NCBI GenBank assembly: GCA_900552845.1
Contig: USBC01000019.1
Coordinates: 1-17,961 of the forward strand
DNA: 17,961 bases
Source: an uncultured Oscillospiraceae bacterium
GTDB taxonomy: Bacteria > Bacillota > Clostridia > Oscillospirales > Ruminococcaceae
Direction of reading: 5' to 3'
The notes under the pieces are model-generated. The model ran no database searches, was not told the origin of the DNA, and was given only the letters and a program-made list of their open reading frames with translations. Of the stretch, positions 1 through 6,037 are shown piece by piece. Position 1 is the stretch's first letter. The number at the start of each line of letters is the position of its first letter. The position numbers and the translations under genes are program-made.

Positions 1-78
1 CCAAGCCGCCCTCCGGGCGGCTTATGCGGGCTTCGCCCGCATCGGCGGCTCCGCCGCCGGGCCTGCGGCCCCCGCCCC
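1..78. repeat. Truncated three-hairpin GC-rich repeat (junction element)
   Basis: Three perfect hairpins lie end to end with no unpaired base between them: 3-23 (9 bp stem, loop TCC), 24-42 (8 bp stem, loop TTC) and 43-59 (7 bp stem, loop TCC). A GC-rich arm at 60-78 follows. In the complete copies elsewhere in this window such an arm pairs with a matching arm before the first hairpin; here that arm would lie before base 1. It is therefore read as a truncated member of the same family. The outer pairing cannot be verified. Confidence 0.7.
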
Positions 79-218
79 TTGCGCAATTTTATTCCTTTGC
101 ACCCGCGGCAGCGTGTCTCTGTCTCGCTGCCAGGTGGCGCAATTTGACAGGCTGATGCAAGGGAAAGGCCCTTTGTACTGGAACCTGCACAAAATTTAGC
201 GGCTGGGCCAGCTACCCT

Positions 219-247
219 TTGCATTTTGGCGGATGATATGATAAGAT
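219..247 (+). promoter_or_regulatory. Candidate sigma-A promoter of the MinD-like gene
   Basis: TTGCAT (219-224) and TAAGAT (242-247) are separated by 17 bases and lie about 75 bases before the chosen start codon. The rest of 79-320 contains a hairpin at 107-131 (7 bp stem GGCAGCG/CGCTGCC) and a repeated GCGCAATTT at 81-89 and 137-145. No other gene is seen there. The match is moderate. Confidence 0.45.
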
Positions 248-320
248 ATTTGTGGTAAAGCTGTTATGCAGCTTATTTTGTTCTGCACGCCATGGGAAAA
301 CCAAAAGGAGGCCGGCCGTT

Positions 321-1022
321 GTGCGTAGTATTGTTATGACAGCCGGCTGCAGCGGCTGCGGTGCGGCCGCCGTGACTGCCGCCGTCGCAGTACAGATGGC
401 ACGACAGGGTAAATGCGTTCTACTGGCGGAAGCCACCGCCGGTCTGCGGCGTATGAACCGCCTGCTTGGGGTTCGGGAGGAAGCGCTTTTCGATCTTTCC
501 GATCTGCTGGCGGGACATTGCACCCTGCCGGATGCGCTGCTTGCCACCCGTACCCCCGGACTGACTCTTTTACAGGGTTCCTCCGCCATCGACTGGGTGC
601 CGGAAGCTGCCGAAATACAGCTTTTGTGCGAGGAACTTGCCGGTACCGGGCAGTATGATGCGCTGCTGTGGTACTGTCCTGCCGGTGCAGGCGCCCTGCA
701 AAAGGGGCTGTTGCCTGCTGTCGAAACACTGGTTTTTATCACCGACCTGACCCCGCAGGGCATAGAAGCCGCAGCCAAAACCGCCGACTGGTGGGCAGAA
801 CAGGGTGCACAAAATCTGCGCACTCTTTTCAACCGGGTGGGACGCCGCCTGCCGAAGGATTTGGGTTATCCCCATCTGGACGCTGTGCTGGACGCCATCG
901 GCGCACGTCTGCTGGGTATGATACCGGATGGGGCGGATCTACCGTATAGCGCCGCCACCGCCAATGTTGCCAGACGCCTATGCGGAGAAACCTGCCCGCT
1001 GCTGGCGGTGTACCAGCCGTAG
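321..1022 (+). CDS. MinD/ParA-like protein with degenerate ATP-binding motifs
   Basis: This is a 233-residue protein with the overall plan of a short MinD/ParA (SIMIBI-class) ATPase. The start is GTG at 321, because AAAAGGAGG lies about 9 bases before it and the protein then begins like MinD (M-x-x-IV-x-T). The P-loop is broken. Where MinD has the deviant Walker A KGGVGKT, residues 10-16 read CSGCGAA, so both the signature lysine and the GK[ST] lysine are gone. The next MinD landmarks remain recognisable: KCVLLAE (31-37), GLRRMNRLLG (41-50) and YDALLWYCPAG (112-122). In the last one the Walker B aspartate position holds tyrosine. It may be a non-hydrolysing scaffold or a decaying paralogue; no minC or minE is adjacent. 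The MinD-like fold is well supported, the loss of ATPase activity is inferred, and the cellular role is unknown. Confidence 0.8.
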   Translation: MRSIVMTAGCSGCGAAAVTAAVAVQMARQGKCVLLAEATAGLRRMNRLLGVREEALFDLSDLLAGHCTLPDALLATRTPGLTLLQGSSAIDWVPEAAEIQLLCEELAGTGQYDALLWYCPAGAGALQKGLLPAVETLVFITDLTPQGIEAAAKTADWWAEQGAQNLRTLFNRVGRRLPKDLGYPHLDAVLDAIGARLLGMIPDGADLPYSAATANVARRLCGETCPLLAVYQP

Positions 1023-1063
1023 CCGCTTCTGCCCTATCATCTTTTTATCAATAATACTGCGCC

Positions 1064-1132
1064 TTTCCCTGATAAGACCGCCTACGGTTTTTGCGCCGCA
1101 ATGGCTCGGCGTATGCGCGCTTATCAAGGAAA
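1064..1132. repeat. Inverted-repeat structure upstream of mgsA
   Basis: A 13-base arm (1064-1076) is matched by its inverse complement at 1120-1132 with a single mismatch. Between the arms are a small hairpin at 1077-1088 (ACCG/CGGT) directly abutting the outer helix and a second possible hairpin at 1094-1111 (CGCCG/CGGCG). The block lies in the gap between the MinD-like gene and mgsA and ends 27 bases before the mgsA start. It could be a structured leader or a diverged relative of the GC-rich junction elements. It has no T-run, so it is not a typical terminator. Confidence 0.45.
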
Positions 1133-1159
1133 GGACATACCGCCAAAGGAGGCACTTAT

Positions 1160-1564
1160 ATGAATATTGCATTGATTGCACACGACGCCAAAAAGGAACT
1201 GATGGTACAGTTCTGCATTGCCTATTGCGGCATTCTCAGCCGCCATAATCTGTGCGCCACCGGCACCACCGGCAAGCTGGTCTCGGAAGCGACGGGCTTG
1301 AAGATCACCTGCTTTATGGCAGGCAGTCAGGGCGGTGACCAGCAGATTTCCTCCCGCATTTCCTGCAATGAGATCGACCTGCTGCTTTATTTCCGCAACC
1401 CCATTGGCGCCAAGGCGACCGAGCCGGACGAAGCCAGCCTGCTGCGTCTGTGCGACGTTTACAATATCCCCTATGCCACCAATATCGCCTCTGCTGAAGC
1501 CATGATCCACGCGCTGGAAAACGGCGATCTGGACTGGCGCGATATTGTAAACCCTAAAAAGTAA
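1160..1564 (+). CDS. mgsA: Methylglyoxal synthase (variant active site)
   Basis: This cytosolic enzyme family converts dihydroxyacetone phosphate to methylglyoxal and phosphate, bypassing lower glycolysis. The protein has 134 residues, the usual Firmicutes length. Its start is fixed by AAAGGAGG 8 bases upstream of ATG. Family signatures are IALIAHD (3-9), ATGTTGKL (33-40), GGDQQI (58-63) and the C-terminal LLRLCDVYNIPYATN. Relative to E. coli MgsA (numbering offset 11), His19 is kept as H8, the catalytic base Asp71 as D60 and Asp101 as D90. Asp91 is replaced by N80 and the active-site His98 by T87 (sequence FRNPIGAKATEPD; most homologues have a histidine before [DE]PD). The family is certain. 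Whether this copy makes methylglyoxal at a normal rate is open. It stands alone, followed by a terminator. Confidence 0.93.
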   Translation: MNIALIAHDAKKELMVQFCIAYCGILSRHNLCATGTTGKLVSEATGLKITCFMAGSQGGDQQISSRISCNEIDLLLYFRNPIGAKATEPDEASLLRLCDVYNIPYATNIASAEAMIHALENGDLDWRDIVNPKK

Positions 1565-1580
1565 TATTCTCCGCCTTTTT

Positions 1581-1617
1581 CCCCCGCTCCTCCACGGAAC
1601 GGGGGTTTGTGCTTTTT
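1581..1617 (+). terminator. Terminator after mgsA
   Basis: A hairpin pairs CCCCCG (1581-1586) with CGGGGG (1600-1605), continuing through one mismatch into TCC/GGA. It is followed by a T-rich tail ending in TTTTT at 1613-1617. It starts 17 bases after the mgsA stop codon. Confidence 0.75.
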
Positions 1618-1628
1618 GCGGTGTCTTG

Positions 1629-1706
1629 GGGCGCAGCCCGGCGGCTTCGCCGCCGCTGCGGACTTCGTCCGCAGGAACCGCCCTGCGGGCGGTTCGGGCT
1701 GCGCCC
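1629..1706. repeat. GC-rich four-way-junction element, copy A1
   Basis: A perfect 12 bp outer helix (1629-1640 with 1695-1706) encloses three hairpins: 1640-1654 (loop TTC), 1656-1674 (8 bp, loop TTC) and 1675-1695 (9 bp, loop TGC). Almost no base is left unpaired at the junction. Bases 1640-1708 match 7107-7175 at all but one position, making these two copies the only ones in the window with clear primary-sequence identity. It lies between the mgsA terminator and the hisS promoter and has no coding potential that makes sense. Confidence 0.85.
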
Positions 1707-1756
1707 GCCCCCTTTGCAAACCATTTCTTTTCACTCTTCCCTTTTCCCCAAACCTA

Positions 1757-1765
1757 TGCTAAAAT
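1757..1765 (+). promoter_or_regulatory. Extended -10 promoter of hisS
   Basis: TGCTAAAAT gives an extended -10 (TG, one base, TAAAAT at 1760-1765) about 55 bases before the hisS start. The -35 region is poor, which is typical of extended -10 promoters. No T-box antiterminator motif is seen in the leader. Confidence 0.55.
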
Positions 1766-1819
1766 AAACCACAGACCGGCGCCATCGCCGCCATTTCGTA
1801 GTAAGGAAGGAAGTAACCT

Positions 1820-3127
1820 ATGGCGATCCTCACCACCCGCCCCCGCGGCACCAATGATTTTCTCCCCGCCGAGACCCCCCGCTGGCAGTATGTCGAGCGT
1901 ACCCTGCTCTCTACTGCCGCGCTGTACGGCTACGGCGAGATCCGTACCCCTACCTTCGAGCATACCGAGCTGTTCCAGCGCGGGGTAGGGGATACCACCG
2001 ATGTGGTCAGCAAGGAAATGTACACCTTTACCGATAAGGGCGACCGCTCCATCACCCTGCGTCCGGAGGGTACCTCCGGTATCTGCCGCGCCGCGATTGA
2101 AAACGGTCTTTTGGGCGATGCCCTGCCCCTCAAGGTCAGTTATGTGTTCAACTGCTTCCGCTATGAAAAAGCCCAGCGCGGACGCTTCCGCCAATTCCAT
2201 CAGTTCGGCGTGGAATGCTACGGCGCCACCCAGCCCGTCACCGATGCCGAGGTCATTTCGCTGGCGTGGGAGGGTATGCAGACCCTCGGGCTGAAGGATC
2301 TGACCCTTGCCATCAATTCCATCGGCTGCCCCGCCTGCCGCGCCGAATACCACAAGGCGCTGCGCACCTACTTTGAGAGCCGTCGGGAGGAACTGTGCGA
2401 GACCTGCAAGGAGCGTCTGGAGAAAAACCCCATGCGCATTCTGGACTGCAAATCCCCCGTCTGCGGCGAGATCGCCAAGGGTGCGCCCCGTGTACTGGAT
2501 TACCTCTGCGATGACTGCCGGAGCCACTTTGAAAAGGTACAGACCCTGCTGCGGGACGCCGATATTCCCTTTACGGTCGATTCCGGCATCGTCCGCGGGC
2601 TGGATTACTACACCCGCACCGTCTTTGAGATCTCCGTTCCCGGGTTTCCCGCATTGTGCGGCGGCGGGCGTTACGGCGGCTTGAGCCGTCAGCTTGGCGG
2701 TCCCGATGTGGAAGGGATCGGCTTTGCCATGGGTCTGGAGCGACTCATCATGGTGATGGAGCAGCAGGGCTGTGATTTTCCTGAGCCGCAGCAGTGCGAC
2801 CTTTACATCGCCTCGATGGGCGATGCCGCCGCAGAGGAGGCGTTCCGCCTGACCACCCAGCTCCGTCGGGAGGGCTACGCCGTCCAGTGCGACCTGATGG
2901 GACGCAGCGTCAAGGCACAGATGAAGTATGCCAATAAGATCGGCGCCCTGTACAGCATGGTGCTGGGCGACAGCGAGCTGCAAAGCGGAACTGTCCAGTT
3001 AAAGCAGATGGCAACCGGCACAGCGAAACCCATTTCCCTTGCTCATTTCCTGCCGGAATTTGAAACCGAGATGCAAAACGGCTGGTTTGCTGCCGCTGCC
3101 GATGCTGCCGAGAATGTCAGCCGCTGA
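1820..3127 (+). CDS. hisS: Histidyl-tRNA synthetase
   Basis: Class II synthetase that charges tRNA-His with histidine in the cytosol. Its 435 residues are a normal bacterial length. The start ATG is preceded by AAGGAAGGAAG. Visible signatures: PRGTNDFLP (8-16), motif 2 with FRYEKAQRGRFRQFHQ (113-128), the histidine-specific RGLDYYTRTVFE (259-270), GGGRYGGL (281-288), motif 3 GIGFAMGLERL (299-309) and a C-terminal anticodon-binding domain from about 325. The insertion domain carries four cysteine pairs (C170/C173, C193/C196, C210/C215, C230/C233). These resemble metal-ligand pairs and are also present in other Firmicutes HisRS as I recall them; zinc binding is inference. It is followed by aspS, a common Firmicutes pairing, but aspS has its own strong promoter. 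Confidence 0.97.
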   Translation: MAILTTRPRGTNDFLPAETPRWQYVERTLLSTAALYGYGEIRTPTFEHTELFQRGVGDTTDVVSKEMYTFTDKGDRSITLRPEGTSGICRAAIENGLLGDALPLKVSYVFNCFRYEKAQRGRFRQFHQFGVECYGATQPVTDAEVISLAWEGMQTLGLKDLTLAINSIGCPACRAEYHKALRTYFESRREELCETCKERLEKNPMRILDCKSPVCGEIAKGAPRVLDYLCDDCRSHFEKVQTLLRDADIPFTVDSGIVRGLDYYTRTVFEISVPGFPALCGGGRYGGLSRQLGGPDVEGIGFAMGLERLIMVMEQQGCDFPEPQQCDLYIASMGDAAAEEAFRLTTQLRREGYAVQCDLMGRSVKAQMKYANKIGALYSMVLGDSELQSGTVQLKQMATGTAKPISLAHFLPEFETEMQNGWFAAAADAAENVSR

Positions 3128-3164
3128 GACAGCCAACGCACTTAAAAAGCCTCCACAAAACCCT

Positions 3165-3192
3165 TTGACACCGCCCCTATTCGTGCTATAAT
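3165..3192 (+). promoter_or_regulatory. Consensus sigma-A promoter of aspS
   Basis: TTGACA (3165-3170) and TATAAT (3187-3192) are both perfect consensus hexamers with a 16-base spacer. The predicted start near 3199 leaves a leader of about 150 bases before aspS. Confidence 0.85.
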
Positions 3193-3198
3193 TAGTTG

Positions 3199-3351
3199 TT
3201 AATAAGTCCGGTCTTGCTTACCGAACAGGATCGGGGGGTCACGCCTCCGCTTTTTGTCGGGCTTACCCTTACGGGCAGCCCTCCCCGCTGCGGCGCGCCC
3301 GCCCCGTCTTTAAAAAAGCATAGTCCCCAAAACAAAAGGAGTGCAAAACTT
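3199..3351 (+). other. Long GC-rich leader of aspS
   Basis: About 150 bases lie between the strong promoter and the aspS ribosome binding site. They contain inverted segments, including GGCT and CCC pairing with GGG and AGCC around 3264-3286 and possible CGGGG/CCCCG pairing across the block. The reading frame is open upstream in phase with aspS, but there is no ribosome binding site for an earlier start. No T-box consensus or recognised riboswitch is visible. It may be a degenerate junction element. Confidence 0.35.
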
Positions 3352-5142
3352 ATGGCAGACACCATGAAAGGTCTGAAGCGCACCCATTACTGCGGCACCG
3401 TCACCCCGGAGATGATCGGCAGAGAAGTGGTGGTGTGCGGTTGGGCGCAGAAAACCCGCGATATGGGCACGCTGGTCTTTATTGACCTGCGCGACCGCAC
3501 CGGCATCGTCCAGCTTGCCTTCGATGATAAAACCAGTGCGGAACTGCTGGCAAAGGCGCAGAAGGTGCGCGCCGAATATGTTCTGATGGCGCGCGGGATT
3601 CTGCGCCGCCGCGAATCGGTGAACAACGAGATCTACACCGGCGAGGTGGAGGTCTATGTCAGCGAGCTGCGGGTGCTGGCGGAAAGCAATACCCCTCCCT
3701 TTGCCATCAGCGATGACAGCAAGGGCGTCAAGGAGGATCTGCGTCTCAAGTATCGCTACCTCGATCTGCGCCGCCCCGAAATGCAGAGTGCCATCGCCAT
3801 GCGCCACCGTATTGTCAAGGTCGCCCGCGACTACTACGATACCAACGGCTTTTTGGAAATCGAGACCCCAATCCTCATCAAGTCTACGCCGGAGGGCGCC
3901 CGCGACTATCTGGTGCCCAGCCGTGTGCAGCAGGGCAAGTTCTACGCCCTGCCCCAGTCCCCCCAGCTTTATAAGCAGATTTTGATGTGCTCCGGCTTTG
4001 ACCGCTATATGCAGATTGCCCGCTGCTTCCGCGATGAAGACCTGCGTGCCGACCGTCAGCCGGAATTCACCCAGATCGACGTGGAGATGTCCTTCATTGA
4101 TGAGGAGGACATCATGGCGATGAACGAGGGCTTTATGAAGCGCGTCTTCAAGGAAGTCCTCGGTCGTGATCTCGAAACGCCGTTCCGCCGCATCAAGTAT
4201 CAGGACGCCATGGATAACTACGGCATCGATAAGCCCGATACCCGCTTTGACCTCAAGCTGCACGATCTTTCCGAGATCCTCAAAAATACCGGCTTTGCGG
4301 TATTCTCCGGCGCCATTGCCGGCGGCGGCTCGGTGCGTGGCATCAATGCCAAGGGCGCTGCCGAAAAGCTCTCCCGCAAGGAGATCGACAAGCTCGCCGA
4401 TTTTGTAAAAACCTACCGCGCCAAGGGTCTTGCCTATACCCGCTGGACGCATGAAGGGCTTTCCTCCAGCTTTGAGAAATTCCTCACCGATGAGGAGATC
4501 GCCGGCATTCACAAGGCGCTGGACGCCGAGGAGGGCGACCTGCTGCTCATCGTCGCCGACGCCAAGAATGAGGTCGTCTACGATGCACTGGGTCAGCTCC
4601 GTAACCACCTTGCCCAGAAGCTCGGTCTTATCGAGCCGGGCACCTTCGACCTTTTGTGGGTCACCGAGTTCCCGCTGTTCGAGTACAGTGAGGAGGAGGG
4701 ACGCTACATGGCGAAGCACCACCCCTTCACCTGCCCCATGCTGGAGGATCTCGATATGATCGAGAGCGACCCCGGCAATTGCCGCGCCCGTGCCTATGAT
4801 ATGGTCATGAACGGCTGCGAGGTCGGCGGCGGCTCCATTCGTATCAACACCATGGAGCTGCAGGAGCGTATGCTGGTCGCTTTGGGCTTCACGCCGGAAA
4901 GCGCCGAGGAGCGCTTCGGCTTCCTGCTGGAGGCGTTCCGCTACGGTGCACCGCCTCACGGCGGCATGGCATTCGGTCTGGACCGTTTGGTGATGCTGCT
5001 GCTGGGCAAGGAGTCCATTAAGGAGGTCATCGCCTTCCCCAAGGTGCAGAACGCCAGCGAGCTGATGAGCGGCTGCCCCGCCGAGGTAGAGGAGAAATCC
5101 CTTGCCGAGCTTGCCATCAAGGTCGACCTGCCGCAAGCGTAA
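3352..5142 (+). CDS. aspS: Aspartyl-tRNA synthetase
   Basis: Class IIb synthetase that charges tRNA-Asp. The protein has 596 residues, as expected for the long bacterial form. ATG at 3352 is chosen because AAAAGGAG lies about 10 bases upstream; the frame stays open to 3196 but without a ribosome binding site. Domains: N-terminal OB-fold anticodon domain (about 12-105, with VVCGWAQKTRDMG), class II core with YRYLDLRRPEM (135-144), ALPQSPQLYKQ (199-209), motif 2 IARCFRDEDLRADRQPEFTQ (222-241), the bacterial GAD insertion around 310-420, and motif 3 HGGMAFGLDRLVML (536-549). The residue after the Arg-Asp of the OB fold is Met38, where E. coli (discriminating) has Leu; nondiscriminating enzymes usually carry His there. 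This leans towards a discriminating enzyme but does not prove it. Confidence 0.97.
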   Translation: MADTMKGLKRTHYCGTVTPEMIGREVVVCGWAQKTRDMGTLVFIDLRDRTGIVQLAFDDKTSAELLAKAQKVRAEYVLMARGILRRRESVNNEIYTGEVEVYVSELRVLAESNTPPFAISDDSKGVKEDLRLKYRYLDLRRPEMQSAIAMRHRIVKVARDYYDTNGFLEIETPILIKSTPEGARDYLVPSRVQQGKFYALPQSPQLYKQILMCSGFDRYMQIARCFRDEDLRADRQPEFTQIDVEMSFIDEEDIMAMNEGFMKRVFKEVLGRDLETPFRRIKYQDAMDNYGIDKPDTRFDLKLHDLSEILKNTGFAVFSGAIAGGGSVRGINAKGAAEKLSRKEIDKLADFVKTYRAKGLAYTRWTHEGLSSSFEKFLTDEEIAGIHKALDAEEGDLLLIVADAKNEVVYDALGQLRNHLAQKLGLIEPGTFDLLWVTEFPLFEYSEEEGRYMAKHHPFTCPMLEDLDMIESDPGNCRARAYDMVMNGCEVGGGSIRINTMELQERMLVALGFTPESAEERFGFLLEAFRYGAPPHGGMAFGLDRLVMLLLGKESIKEVIAFPKVQNASELMSGCPAEVEEKSLAELAIKVDLPQA

Positions 5143-5148
5143 AAAATC

Positions 5149-5178
5149 AGTCCCTGCCGTCGGGCAGGGACTTTTTCT
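5149..5178 (+). terminator. Terminator after aspS
   Basis: A perfect 10 bp stem pairs AGTCCCTGCC (5149-5158) with GGCAGGGACT (5163-5172) around a 4-base loop. A run of T follows. It sits 6 bases after the stop codon. Confidence 0.93.
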
Positions 5179-5184
5179 CTGCCC

Positions 5185-5213
5185 TTGACTTTTCCACCCG
5201 CTTCCGCTATCTT
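5185..5213 (+). promoter_or_regulatory. Sigma-A promoter of the DUF3592-like gene
   Basis: TTGACT (5185-5190) and TATCTT (5208-5213) are 17 bases apart and lie directly downstream of the aspS terminator, 35 bases before the next start codon. Confidence 0.6.
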
Positions 5214-5247
5214 GTGAATAAAGATTTTTGAGTGGGAGGGAACCGCC

Positions 5248-5796
5248 ATGACCGATCTTGAGATCATTCGGCTGGTATTTGGCATCTTTTTAGGGATAGG
5301 CGGCGGTGTGCTGCTGCTTTTGGCATTTACCGTCGGTTATAAATACCTTGTGATGGAGCGCCGCTGCACCTGCCGTACCAACGGTACCGTCATAGGATAC
5401 AGTGCCGTTTCCTATGGGGGAGAGGGCAGTGCCGTGCATCTGCCGGTGGCACGCTATACCGTGGAGGGGCAGGAGTATCGGGTCACAGGTCCCCGCTATC
5501 GGGGTTATGTCACCCGCACCGTCAGCACTCCCTTTGCGGAAAACACCTGCCGCTGCTACGAGAAAAACGGCGTCCTGCACATTGAGCGCAGCCGCAATTC
5601 CTTTCTCGGAATCAGCCAAAATCCCTTGGCGGAGCAATACCCCCTCGGCACAGTGCTGCCGGTCTGGTTTGACCCACAAAAGCCGCGGCTCAGCTATGTG
5701 CTGCACTGTCCCAACAACAAGTGGATCTTTTGGCTGCTGTTCCTTTTCGGTCTGGTGGTCTGGCTTGCCTGCGCGCTGATTCTCATTCTGCTGTAA
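5248..5796 (+). CDS. Two-helix membrane protein, DUF3592-like
   Basis: A 182-residue protein with one hydrophobic helix at each end (about 8-30 and 159-181) and a soluble, beta-rich middle. The middle resembles the DUF3592 pattern: GTVIGYSAVSYGG, then VARYTVEGQEYRVTG, then a late VWFDPQKPRLSYV. The start is ATG after GGGAGGG. It has its own promoter and its own terminator, so it is probably a single-gene unit. The topology suggests that the central domain sits on one side of the cytoplasmic membrane. The molecular function of the family is not known to me, and the neighbours give no pathway clue. The family assignment is from pattern resemblance only. Confidence 0.75.
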   Translation: MTDLEIIRLVFGIFLGIGGGVLLLLAFTVGYKYLVMERRCTCRTNGTVIGYSAVSYGGEGSAVHLPVARYTVEGQEYRVTGPRYRGYVTRTVSTPFAENTCRCYEKNGVLHIERSRNSFLGISQNPLAEQYPLGTVLPVWFDPQKPRLSYVLHCPNNKWIFWLLFLFGLVVWLACALILILL

Positions 5797-5800
5797 TTTA

Positions 5801-5843
5801 AGCCCTGAAAGGAGGCACCGCCGCTCTCCTTTCGGGGCTTTTT
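5801..5843 (+). terminator. Terminator after the DUF3592-like gene
   Basis: A 14 bp stem pairs 5801-5814 with 5826-5839, including one G-T pair. It has an 11-base loop and a TTTTT tail. It lies 5 bases after the stop codon. Confidence 0.92.
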
Positions 5844-5858
5844 ACAGATCCGGCAATC

Positions 5859-5954
5859 CGCCCGCAGGGCAAACCGTCCTTCGGACGGTTTTGGCGGGGA
5901 CGGTCTGCCGACCGCCCCTGCCAGCCCCGACTGCGTCGGGGCGCCCTGCGGGCG
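5859..5954. repeat. GC-rich four-way-junction element, copy B
   Basis: A perfect 12 bp outer helix pairs CGCCCGCAGGGC (5859-5870) with 5943-5954. Inside are three hairpins: 5871-5891 (9 bp, loop TTC), 5893-5922 (imperfect, one bulge on each side) and 5924-5942 (8 bp, loop TGC). Only two bases, 5892 and 5923, are unpaired at the junction. Its sequence is unrelated to copy A1; only the architecture is shared. It lies between two convergent transcription units. Confidence 0.85.
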
Positions 5955-5975
5955 CTGTCACCTGTCCCTTAAACC

Positions 5976-6017
5976 AAAAACCGGAGAAGAAGCACCTGCC
6001 CACTCTCCGGTCTTTTT
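5976..6017 (-). terminator. Bidirectional terminator after gpsA
   Basis: ACCGGAGA (5980-5987) pairs with TCTCCGGT (6004-6011). There is an A-run on the left (5976-5980) and a T-run on the right (6013-6017), so it can end transcription from either side. It is placed 20 bases beyond the gpsA stop codon. Confidence 0.8.
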
Positions 6018-6037
6018 ATGATACTGTACCGCCCCGC

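Noticed and set aside
1565..1819. T-box leader upstream of hisS
   Set aside because: The leader after the -10 is only about 50 bases and the conserved T-box antiterminator sequence is absent.
3196..3351. Possible N-terminal extension of aspS
   Set aside because: The frame begins at the transcription start itself and has no ribosome binding site; ATG at 3352 has a good one and gives the normal family N-terminus.
3310..5136. Long minus-strand open frame (608 codons) opposite aspS
   Set aside because: It is an antisense shadow produced by GC-rich codon usage; the plus strand encodes an unmistakable aspartyl-tRNA synthetase and the minus translation has no domain features.
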